A DNA stretch of 5,394 bases from an uncultured Flavobacteriales bacterium (GTDB lineage: Bacteria > Bacteroidota > Bacteroidia > Flavobacteriales_D > Sanyastnellaceae). Both the position numbers and the translations under genes were made by a program. The notes under the pieces are model-generated. The model made no database searches. It was given only the letters and a program-made list of their open reading frames with translations, and was not told where the DNA came from. The stretch lies in the NCBI GenBank assembly GCA_913057815.1, contig CAJXOV010000196.1:1-5394 (forward strand), in the 5' to 3' direction. Below are positions 1 to 5,394 of the stretch, piece after piece; the stretch's first letter is position 1; the number at the start of each line of letters is the position of its first letter.

Positions 1-48
1 CGAGATGTAGAGAGGTCTCGTGGGCTCGGAGATGTGTATAAGAGACAG
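1..48 (+). other. Illumina Nextera P7/i7 adapter contamination (not genomic)
   Basis: These bases match, in order, the last six bases of the Illumina P7 oligo (CGAGAT, 1-6), an 8-base i7 index (GTAGAGAG, 7-14, which I recall as the Nextera N707 primer index), the 15-base Nextera read-2 segment (GTCTCGTGGGCTCGG, 15-29) and the 19-bp Tn5 mosaic end (AGATGTGTATAAGAGACAG, 30-48). The perfect, correctly ordered match leaves little doubt that this is untrimmed library adapter. Genomic sequence starts at about base 49, and whatever lay beyond it in the chromosome is missing. The mosaic end should not be read as a natural transposon end. Confidence 0.98.
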
Positions 49-50
49 AT

Positions 51-67
51 CCCCAGCCAAACTGAGG
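51..67 (-). terminator. Possible terminator stem of the TPR gene, cut by the adapter
   Basis: Read on the minus strand, a stem of six pairs (CCTCAG with CTGGGG, one of them G-T) around a 5-base loop begins 7 bp after the TPR stop codon. The T-run that would complete an intrinsic terminator would lie where the adapter now replaces the genome, so it cannot be seen. The position suits a terminator, but the stem is short and could be chance. Confidence 0.25.
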
Positions 68-73
68 ATTTAA

Positions 74-592
74 TTATAATAACCAAGAGTACCAAGCTCC
101 GAATAATCGGTACTTTCTTACTACTCTTTTTCTGTTAGCTAATATGACATCTATAGCTTCACTGTTCATAGTGTGTGACACAGCAGATTTATAGGATTGT
201 GCCGCATGAGGGTAATTTCCTGTCAACTCATGTAGCCTTCCTAAATCATTAAGCAAATTGGCTGTATCTACTTCTTCCACTTTTTCAGACATGTTTATCA
301 ATCTTAAAAGCGTTTTCACGTTTCCTGTCCGAAAACATAGTTCAGAGTAATGTATGTAAACTACAGCCAATGTACTATCGAACTTCAATGCATATTGAAA
401 GTGCATTTCAGCTGTTTTTAAGTCATTTAAATGGTACATCGCATACCATCCTGCGTAATTATGCGCTGGAGCGTATCCTGGCTCTTCGTACAAAATGTCT
501 TCAAGCACTGTTCTACCTCTAGCGTAATCATTGGCCTCCCAAAGTCTATCGACCATAAGGATGGCTTCATTTGCCCATGCGAATTTAGTCAT
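74..592 (-). CDS. Tetratricopeptide repeat (TPR) protein, 172 aa
   Basis: A complete gene for a small soluble protein made almost entirely of TPR helical hairpins, a fold used for protein-protein contacts; the partner is unknown. About four repeats can be seen: residues 9-39 (DRLWEANDYARGRTVLEDIL), 42-73 (AGWYAMYHLNDLKTAEMHF, then YALKFD), 75-105 (HYSELCFRTGNVKTLLRLI) and 111-141 (LNDLGRLHELTGNYPHAAQS). Each shows the spaced small and aromatic residues of a TPR, with a short G/N-D/N-Y or G-N turn. A basic segment (NRKRVVRKYR, 153-162) precedes a hydrophobic C-terminus. There is no signal peptide or membrane helix, so a cytoplasmic location is inferred. The ATG at 592 gives a repeat beginning near the N-terminus; Met13 is a less likely alternative. 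No Shine-Dalgarno is visible, as is usual in Bacteroidota. The gene stands alone here, 400 bp from its upstream neighbour. TPR assignment is firm; function is unassigned. Confidence 0.9.
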   Translation of the reverse strand: MTKFAWANEAILMVDRLWEANDYARGRTVLEDILYEEPGYAPAHNYAGWYAMYHLNDLKTAEMHFQYALKFDSTLAVVYIHYSELCFRTGNVKTLLRLINMSEKVEEVDTANLLNDLGRLHELTGNYPHAAQSYKSAVSHTMNSEAIDVILANRKRVVRKYRLFGAWYSWLL

Positions 593-607
593 GGTTATGT
601 GTATTTG

Positions 608-620
608 AGGGCTAAGCCCT
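608..620. repeat. Perfect 13-base inverted repeat in the TPR gene leader
   Basis: AGGGCT and AGCCCT flank a single base, 16 bp upstream of the TPR start codon. The one-base centre is too tight for a full RNA hairpin loop, so the innermost pairs would open. It could be a protein-binding palindrome or a small leader stem. It shares the core CTAAG with the hairpin at 633-646. Confidence 0.4.
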
Positions 621-627
621 AGTTTAG

Positions 628-646
628 AAAAAAGGTCCTAAGACCT
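628..646 (-). terminator. Small hairpin with T-run in the TPR gene leader (terminator or attenuator)
   Basis: On the minus strand the sequence reads AGGTC, a TTAG loop, GACCT, giving a perfect 5-bp stem with a tetraloop that runs directly into six T (counting the last stem base). This is the form of a weak intrinsic terminator pointing toward the TPR gene and lies 36 bp before its start codon. It could stop read-through from the membrane-protein gene about 350 bp upstream, or act as a leader attenuator if the TPR promoter lies above it. The short stem keeps confidence low. Confidence 0.35.
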
Positions 647-683
647 GTGAATTAAAATTTAAGATTATTGCGCGTGACAATGG

Positions 684-701
684 TCTGGAAGGTTCTCCAG
701 A
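684..701. repeat. Inverted repeat, 6-bp stem
   Basis: TCTGGA and TCCAGA are perfect complements around a 6-base spacer. No T-run follows on either strand, so it does not look like a terminator. It may be chance or part of the wider structured intergenic region. Confidence 0.3.
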
Positions 702-745
702 TTATACTCTCCATGAAAAGGAATAGAACTCAGCTGAAAACTAAG

Positions 746-762
746 TTCACTTTTCAAGTGAA
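746..762. repeat. Perfect hairpin, 7-bp stem and 3-base loop
   Basis: TTCACTT and AAGTGAA are perfect complements around TTC. The stem is AT-rich. On the plus strand it runs into A residues and on the minus strand no immediate T-run follows, so it is not a standard terminator. It could be a regulator-binding palindrome or a leader structure. Confidence 0.4.
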
Positions 763-879
763 AAAGGGACGATATGGATTTAGATAAATTCATCACTTAG
801 GAGAATCGATATCAAAGACGAGAGAATTTGTGGTGAGGTTGCCTTTGGGTGGGAGTTTATTTTGTCTCCGATTATTTGC

Positions 880-966
880 CCGTTCGACTGCCGCTCAGGG
901 CGCGGATTTCGTTTTATAGGATATTCTACTAGTGCGGTGGTTGTTCCCTGAGCGTTAGCCGAATGG
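880..966. repeat. Large imperfect inverted repeat, REP/BIME-like interspersed palindrome
   Basis: The arm at 883-900 (TTCGACTGCCGCTCAGGG) pairs with 946-963 (CCCTGAGCGTTAGCCGAA) at 15 of 18 positions, and pairing extends outward to 880 and 966 through one G-T wobble and two G-C pairs. The spacer is 45 bases. The hexamer GCGCGG also recurs directly at 900-905 and 972-977. The core CCCTGAGCG followed by a degenerate -CGAA end resembles, from memory, short palindromes scattered through intergenic DNA of many Bacteroidota and other environmental bacteria; I cannot confirm that by search. The element begins 27 bp past the stop codon of the membrane-protein gene, where a folded transcript could protect or end the mRNA. 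Confidence 0.6.
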
Positions 967-992
967 TAGAAGCGCGGGAGAAATTTAAAACT

Positions 993-1448
993 CTAAATTG
1001 AAAGTGCTTTTTCTATTTTTCTCTTAAGTCTCTTGCTATTGAAATAGGCCATGACAGTCCAAAAAATCAACATTAGTATAAAAAGAAAAGAAGGAACAAC
1101 AATAGAAGGCCAAAATCCAGCTGCGCCATAATTATGAATTCCAAACTGTACAACGGAGTATATATATCCGCCTAAAACAAAAGCCAAAAAAGGCAGGCTC
1201 CAAAACGGAGGATAAAACCATGTTATCAATTGAACTTTAGAATTTTCCCTGTTCGGGTTTAAATAACATTTAGCAGTCCAAGTAGGAATTAAACCAAAAT
1301 TGTCAATTCGGAAAGTAAAGCACTTTGTCTTTTGAGTTTTATGCCAACGAGCAATATAATCAGCTCGAACTGGCACTTCGGTCTTAGCCAAAATTTCAAC
1401 TACCTCATTAATTTCTTTATTAATAGAAATTGTAATCTTAGAAATCAT
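993..1448 (-). CDS. Hypothetical membrane protein with two transmembrane segments, 151 aa
   Basis: I do not recognise the family. The protein has a soluble N-terminal part (residues 1-78) with beta-strand-like alternation and several aromatic and basic residues (IARWHKTQKTKCFTFRIDNF). Two hydrophobic helices follow, at about 82-103 (FWSLPFLAFVLGGYIYSVVQ) and 112-136 (SIVVPSFLFILMLIFWTVMA), joined by a short loop (GIHNYGAAG). The strongly basic tail NSKRLKRKIEKAL suggests, by the positive-inside rule, that both termini are cytoplasmic with a small periplasmic hairpin loop. There is no signal peptide. The ATG at 1448 starts 45 bp after the stop of the propeller gene, with no terminator between, so co-transcription as a second gene is possible. 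An inner-membrane location is inferred; the role is unknown. Confidence 0.75.
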   Translation of the reverse strand: MISKITISINKEINEVVEILAKTEVPVRADYIARWHKTQKTKCFTFRIDNFGLIPTWTAKCYLNPNRENSKVQLITWFYPPFWSLPFLAFVLGGYIYSVVQFGIHNYGAAGFWPSIVVPSFLFILMLIFWTVMAYFNSKRLKRKIEKALSI

Positions 1449-1465
1449 TTCATTAAAATAAGATT

Positions 1466-1479
1466 AATCGTAAATCGTA
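1466..1479. repeat. Two tandem copies of a 7-bp unit
   Basis: AATCGTA occurs twice with no gap in the 45-bp space between the propeller gene's stop and the membrane-protein start. It may be chance, or a small direct-repeat site near the second gene's start region. No hairpin or T-run is seen in this gap. Confidence 0.3.
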
Positions 1480-1493
1480 CTTCTAAAATCCCT

Positions 1494-4400
1494 TTACTCC
1501 TCCTTCCAATCCCCACCCCTATCCGGAGTATAAGGAGCTCTCAACTCAAGTAATTTCCCTTCCAAAACCTCAACCCTAGAAATCTGAGCTTTCAACTGGG
1601 CTAACCAAGGTGTGTAAGCTGCTCTAGCTCTTGAAATCTGGTCGCGCTGTGTGGCTGTAGGTGCTGATGTGGTGTACCACAATTGGTAAATTACATAACC
1701 TACCATGCTCTGAATTCCCTTGTTGGTTTCGAACTCGTGTTTGGATATTTCATAATCTCCCCACATCTGGTATTTCAGCTGTGTCATTTCTGCTTCTATC
1801 TCTTTTATCTCTTCCATTAATGTCAATGGAACTCCTGGCACTTGCAGCACTGCTCCTTTTATGTGCTTTAATCGGTCTTCTGTTTCTCCTATTACAGTGG
1901 AAGCTCCGTAAACTGAACGTCTCAGCTCCTGCACTTCTTTCTGGAAGGCTAGTAATGCTCTTTTATCTGCTGCAGGAAGTGTGGTGTTGTTTAGTAATTC
2001 TACGTTGAATTTAGCAGGTTCTGCTAACTGGCTTAACTGCCCGTTTACTGCTTGCCAAATTTCTACAGTATAAATTCCTGGCAGTGCCAACTGCCCTTCA
2101 TCTGCAGAACTGTACCTTCCTATTTCTTCTGTTTTCAATGAAACTGGGCTGGTAGTCGCATAACGGTAACTCCATGTCATTCTGTTGATGCCTTTTTTGG
2201 CTCCAGTTTTTAGCTTGTTCACCTCGTTTCCTGCATCATCTTTTATGATGAATAACAGGTATGGCTTCTCTTCTTCTGCCTCTGCTCTTATTTCTTCAGC
2301 AGATGGATAAAACACATCTCCTCCGTCTTTCTTAATGTCTTTCTCCGCTTCCTGACGTTTCTCTTTCAGTGTTTTAGGCTTCTCTTTAACGTAATAAGTA
2401 AACGTAGCTCCGAAGTCTGGATTAGGTGCTGTGTAAACACTTTCTCCTTGTGAGCCCTTTCCTCTCCCGCCTTGTGGGTTAGTTTCCACATACATCAGCG
2501 CATCTTTGATATTGAATATATGCGCTTCTGTTTCTAGTAATTCAGGCGTTAATTCTCTGAGTGGAGTATAATCATCTACTATGAAAAACCCTCTTCCAAA
2601 AGAGGCACAGACTACATCGTTTTCTCTGCGTTGCAACGCGATATCACGAATAGCCACTGTAGGAATTCCATTCGTGAATTGTGTCCATTCTTTTCCTCCA
2701 TCTACCGTAAAGAACAACCCAAATTCTGTTCCTGCGAATAATAAATCTTTATTCACATGATCCTGAGCTATGGTATACACAGAACCACGTTCCGGTAGGT
2801 TTCCTGTTATAGATGTCCATGAGCCGCCCTTGTCATTGCTACGCAGAATGTATGGCTTAAAATCTCCATTTTTATGGTTATTAAACACTGCGAAAACCGT
2901 GTTTTCATCATGCATAGAAGCCAGCACTTGGTTCACATACGTTCTATCTGGCACCCCTGAAAACGAACTCATCTTAGTCCAGTTTCCGTCTCCATCTTTA
3001 CTGTGAATCAGCCCATCATCTGTTCCAGCATAAAGCAATCCTTCTTTCTTAGCAGACTCGTCAAACGCCACTATGTTTCCATAAATGCTGGTAGATTTAT
3101 TTTTCATCACCGCATCTATTCCCCACACACGGCCCATAATATCATACTTGTTTCTATCCTCGTTTCTAGAAAGGTCTTCAGAAATCACTTCCCAAGTATC
3201 ACCTCGGTTATCAGACTTAAATACTTTATTAGCGCAGAAATAAAGTCTTTCTGGCTTGTGCGGACTTATAAGTAAAGGGGCATCCCAGTTCCAACGATAA
3301 GCTGCCTCTCCATCTCTAGGCTGCGGTTGAATTCCCATACGCTGACCAGAACTTTTATCGTACCTAATTAACCATCCGTACTGCGCTTGGCCATAAACGA
3401 TGTTCTCATTAGAAGGATCCACCTGCGGCTTGAAACCATCTCCACCATTGGTAATGATCCAGTCTTGGTTCAGGATTCCTGCATTGTTTAAGGTTCTAGA
3501 AGGTCCACCTTGAGTATTGTTATCTTGAGTACCTCCGTATACATTATAAAACGGTTCTGCTTGGTCTATTGCCACTCTGTAAAACTGGGTTACAGGTAAG
3601 TTAGGCTTATAAGCCCAGTCTTTAGCGTGGTTATGTGTTTCGTATAATCCACCATCACACCCCACTATCCAGTGATCCGTATTCTCCGGATCTATCCATA
3701 TGCAGTGGTTATCTACATGCTTAGACTTCTCTCCGGTTTTATTAAATGTTTTTCCGCCATCTTCTGTGTGGTGCAGCCATGTGTTCATAGAAAACACTTT
3801 ATGCTCGTCATAAGGATCGCAGATTATTTCTTGGTAGTAGTTACCGCTAGATTGGTAATCGCTCATTTTAGAAAAACTAGCCCCACGGTTAGTAGATCTG
3901 AAAAAACCACCACCTTCTGTAGCTTTTACTATGGCATAAACCACATCCGGATTAGCAGGAGAAACCGCTATTCCTATTCTCCCCTTGTCTCCTGTTGGCA
4001 GTCCGTTTTCTAATTTTTTCCAGTCTTTTCCTCCGTTTTCAGTTTTATAAAGAGCTGTTTCTGGGCCACCATCTAAATAGGTGTACACATGTCTTCTTCT
4101 CTGATGTGCTGCTGCATAAATCACCTCAGGATTTCTCGGGTCAAATGCTATTTCTGAAACTCCAGTGTCTTTAGAAATCTCCAAAATTAACTCCCAGTTC
4201 TCTCCACCATCTGTAGTTTTATATACTCCTCTTTCTCCGCCTTCACTCCATAATGGACCATAAGCTGCTACATACACCGTGTTTTGGTCTGTAGGGTGAA
4301 TCAGAATATTCCCTATGTGCTCACTATCCTTTAAACCCATGTTTTTAAAAGACGCTCCGCCATCTTCAGATTTATAGACACCATCTCCATAAGCAACAGA

Positions 4401-4778
4401 ACGCTGGTTGTTATTCTCACCAGTTCCTATCCACACCACATGCTCATTAGAAGGTGCTATAGAAACACAGCCAATAGAGTACGATCCCTGAGAATCAAAA
4501 ATAGGTTCGTAGGTAGTTCCTGCATTGGTAGTTTTCCAAACACCACCCGAAGCCACAGCCACATAATACTCAAAAGGATTACTCGGATTAACTGCTAAAT
4601 CTGCAATTCTACCAGAAGTTAATGCTGGGCCTATTCCTCTCACATTAAGCCCTGAAACTAGACTAGAGCTAAAGGTTGGCTTTTCTTCTTCAGTAGTTTT
4701 TTTATTCTTTTTCTGCGCTGCAATGTCTGTAGAAAAAGCAACAAGAATTGCTGCTAGAAAGATGGTTAATCGGTTCAT
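1494..4778 (-). CDS. Exported BNR/Asp-box beta-propeller protein (sortilin/VPS10-like, GH74-like fold), 1094 aa
   Basis: The protein starts with a signal peptide (MNRLTIFLAAILVAFSTDIA, then AQ) with likely cleavage between Ala21 and Gln22, followed by a Lys/Glu-rich linker. Residues about 45-740 carry Asp boxes of the S/T-x-D/N-x-G-x-x-W/F/Y type at 83, 137, 188, 246, 295, 338, 522, 647 and 691, with degenerate copies at 381 (Ala for Gly) and 593 (Asp for Gly). Boxes of this kind mark beta-propeller blades; the length suits two propellers, as in GH74 and sortilin/VPS10-like proteins. Residues 797-840 form a charged Lys/Glu insert, about 840-925 a beta-rich, Ig-like region (YLLFIIKDDAGNEV, LPGIYTVEIW), and about 935-1080 helices with coiled-coil character. 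No type IX sorting tail is evident. An open frame extends to a Met codon at 4877, but the ATG at 4778 is chosen because the signal peptide begins there. Periplasmic or surface location is inferred. No catalytic residues can be assigned, so enzyme activity is unproven. Confidence 0.9.
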   Translation of the reverse strand: MNRLTIFLAAILVAFSTDIAAQKKNKKTTEEEKPTFSSSLVSGLNVRGIGPALTSGRIADLAVNPSNPFEYYVAVASGGVWKTTNAGTTYEPIFDSQGSYSIGCVSIAPSNEHVVWIGTGENNNQRSVAYGDGVYKSEDGGASFKNMGLKDSEHIGNILIHPTDQNTVYVAAYGPLWSEGGERGVYKTTDGGENWELILEISKDTGVSEIAFDPRNPEVIYAAAHQRRRHVYTYLDGGPETALYKTENGGKDWKKLENGLPTGDKGRIGIAVSPANPDVVYAIVKATEGGGFFRSTNRGASFSKMSDYQSSGNYYQEIICDPYDEHKVFSMNTWLHHTEDGGKTFNKTGEKSKHVDNHCIWIDPENTDHWIVGCDGGLYETHNHAKDWAYKPNLPVTQFYRVAIDQAEPFYNVYGGTQDNNTQGGPSRTLNNAGILNQDWIITNGGDGFKPQVDPSNENIVYGQAQYGWLIRYDKSSGQRMGIQPQPRDGEAAYRWNWDAPLLISPHKPERLYFCANKVFKSDNRGDTWEVISEDLSRNEDRNKYDIMGRVWGIDAVMKNKSTSIYGNIVAFDESAKKEGLLYAGTDDGLIHSKDGDGNWTKMSSFSGVPDRTYVNQVLASMHDENTVFAVFNNHKNGDFKPYILRSNDKGGSWTSITGNLPERGSVYTIAQDHVNKDLLFAGTEFGLFFTVDGGKEWTQFTNGIPTVAIRDIALQRRENDVVCASFGRGFFIVDDYTPLRELTPELLETEAHIFNIKDALMYVETNPQGGRGKGSQGESVYTAPNPDFGATFTYYVKEKPKTLKEKRQEAEKDIKKDGGDVFYPSAEEIRAEAEEEKPYLLFIIKDDAGNEVNKLKTGAKKGINRMTWSYRYATTSPVSLKTEEIGRYSSADEGQLALPGIYTVEIWQAVNGQLSQLAEPAKFNVELLNNTTLPAADKRALLAFQKEVQELRRSVYGASTVIGETEDRLKHIKGAVLQVPGVPLTLMEEIKEIEAEMTQLKYQMWGDYEISKHEFETNKGIQSMVGYVIYQLWYTTSAPTATQRDQISRARAAYTPWLAQLKAQISRVEVLEGKLLELRAPYTPDRGGDWKEE

Positions 4779-4798
4779 TTTGGTGTATTGGTTTATGA

Positions 4799-4806
4799 CA
4801 AATATA
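4799..4806 (-). promoter_or_regulatory. Bacteroidota-type -7 promoter element for the propeller gene
   Basis: The minus strand reads TATATTTG, an exact match to the TAnnTTTG -7 consensus of Bacteroidota housekeeping promoters, ending 20 bp before the ATG at 4778. The -33 TTTG box is only approximated by TTTTC about 16 bp further upstream. This site implies a very short 5' leader and supports the start at 4778, because the transcript would begin well inside the longer open frame that runs to 4877. Confidence 0.55.
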
Positions 4807-4914
4807 GTTAGAGGTTTAAATTGAAAATGAGACTCAATAGTTAAAGAAATAAAAGGCATTACTAGAACCTCACACAACGCTCTCTAATTTAACATATTGA
4901 TAAATTGTAATTAC

Positions 4915-4922
4915 TATTTTAG
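4915..4922 (+). promoter_or_regulatory. Candidate -7 element for the divergent secreted-protein gene
   Basis: TATTTTAG matches TAnnTTTG except for one base, 21 bp upstream of the ATG at 4944. No good -33 TTTG box is seen at normal spacing; ATTG at 4896-4899 is 15 bp away. Its position mirrors the -7 element of the opposite gene, but in such AT-rich sequence a one-mismatch hit is weak evidence. Confidence 0.3.
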
Positions 4923-4943
4923 CACAAATTAAACTAAATAAAT

Positions 4944-5394
4944 ATGAAAACATTTTACCTTTTAGCATTAGCTATTTACACAAGTTTTATAGGTCTTTCA
5001 CAAGTTACTATAACTTACCCTCAAAATGCTCCCACTATTGATGGCAACTACACTTTACACATCAACACAGACATCAATCAGTCTTATGTTTCTGATTTTC
5101 AAGATGTGGTAGGTGCGGATCAAACCTGGGATCTATCTGAATTTTCTGGAGATGGAAGTGAAATATTTAATCTGGCTCCATCTGCAGGAAATGACAACTC
5201 CAATTTTCCGAATGCGGATATCCTAGAAACATCTGCTAATTTTGGCACTTCAAATTCTGAAACTTACTATAGATATGAAAATGGAAATTATTATATAGAA
5301 GGTAATTCTATTTACTTACCAGATGATCTTAGTTCTCCAATTGTTAGAATAGCATACTCCGATGATAGAATATTCTCTAAATATCCTTTTTCAA
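4944..5394 (+). CDS. Secreted protein, N-terminal 150 residues (3' end cut by window), probable T9SS cargo
   Basis: An open frame starts at ATG 4944 and runs off the window end without a stop. It begins MKTFYLLALAIYTSFIGLSQ, a typical signal peptide with likely cleavage between Ser19 and Gln20. The mature part (from VTITYPQNAP) is rich in Asn, Ser, Asp and Tyr and looks all-beta. Residues 57-66 (GADQTWDLSE) fit a G-x-x-Q-T-W-D-hydrophobic-S pattern that I associate with the N-terminal module of large Bacteroidota proteins ending in a type IX sorting domain; that tail would lie beyond the window. There is no Shine-Dalgarno; the leader is A-rich (AAACTAAATAAAT). It is transcribed divergently from the propeller gene. 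Export is well supported; family and function are not established. Confidence 0.8.
   Translation, partial: MKTFYLLALAIYTSFIGLSQVTITYPQNAPTIDGNYTLHINTDINQSYVSDFQDVVGADQTWDLSEFSGDGSEIFNLAPSAGNDNSNFPNADILETSANFGTSNSETYYRYENGNYYIEGNSIYLPDDLSSPIVRIAYSDDRIFSKYPFS

Larger units (their letters stand above)
593..992. other. 400-bp structured intergenic region without a credible gene
   Basis: No convincing reading frame exists here; the longest start-to-stop frame I followed is 42 codons on the minus strand (665-793) and has no recognisable features. The region holds several separate inverted repeats: 608-620, 633-646, 684-701, 746-762 and the large pair 880-966. The part from about 840 to 980 looks richer in G+C than its surroundings. 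It is the 3' flank of the membrane-protein gene and the 5' flank of the TPR gene. It may combine a leader and promoter for the TPR gene with an inserted interspersed repeat. Confidence 0.6.

Noticed and set aside
30..48. Tn5 mosaic end as evidence of a natural IS50/Tn5 insertion
   Set aside because: It is preceded by the exact Illumina read-2 segment, index and P7 tail, so it comes from tagmentation library preparation.
431..622. Plus-strand frame of 63 codons opposite the TPR gene
   Set aside because: Mostly antisense to the clearly repeat-structured TPR protein and without recognisable features.
665..793. Minus-strand 42-codon frame (begins MNLSKSISS) in the intergenic region
   Set aside because: No ribosome-binding or promoter context, no recognisable motif, and it overlaps two inverted repeats. 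Such a short frame is expected by chance.
880..966. CRISPR repeat or tRNA-like structure
   Set aside because: There are only two inverted copies, not direct repeats with regular spacers, and no cloverleaf or anticodon arm can be drawn.
1332..1553. Plus-strand frame of 73 codons spanning the membrane-protein start and the propeller gene end
   Set aside because: Antisense to parts of two better-supported genes, with low-complexity Ile/Asn/Arg content typical of a shadow frame.
1661..2008. Plus-strand open frame of 115 codons, Leu-rich
   Set aside because: Lies fully opposite the propeller gene's coiled-coil coding region; the Leu-rich content is the antisense of Lys/Glu/Gln codons.
2770..4013. 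Several plus-strand frames of 78-113 codons (2770-3006, 3003-3275, 3672-4013)
   Set aside because: All lie opposite the strongly supported propeller coding sequence and show no coherent protein features.

Overview
The window reads as a contig end from a member of the Bacteroidota, most likely a flavobacterium. The reasons are the AT-rich sequence, start codons without a Shine-Dalgarno but with A-rich leaders, a perfect TAnnTTTG -7 promoter element before the largest gene, signal peptides that end just before a glutamine, and secreted proteins of types common in that phylum. The species cannot be named from this sequence.

Layout. Bases 1-48 are not genomic: they are the P7-side Illumina Nextera adapter, including an 8-base index and the 19-bp Tn5 mosaic end, so biological sequence begins at about base 49. 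A complete minus-strand gene for a small TPR protein follows (74-592). Next is a 400-bp non-coding stretch (593-992) with several inverted repeats, including a large imperfect one (880-966) that looks like an interspersed REP-type palindrome. Two minus-strand genes follow, 45 bp apart: a 1094-residue exported BNR/Asp-box beta-propeller protein of the sortilin/VPS10-like type (1494-4778), transcribed first, and a 151-residue protein with two membrane segments (993-1448). A 165-bp divergent intergenic region (4779-4943) separates them from a plus-strand gene for a secreted protein (4944 to the window end), which is cut off after 150 residues and is probably the N-terminal part of a type IX secretion cargo.

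How the genes relate. The propeller gene and the membrane-protein gene may share a transcript, as no terminator is visible between them. The TPR gene is separated by the repeat region and has its own leader with two small hairpins. The two exported proteins are transcribed divergently from a shared promoter region. Nothing links all four genes into one pathway, and I see no defence system, transposase, CRISPR array, tRNA or rRNA. The most notable items are the adapter contamination and the structured intergenic region; I found no convincing new biological system.
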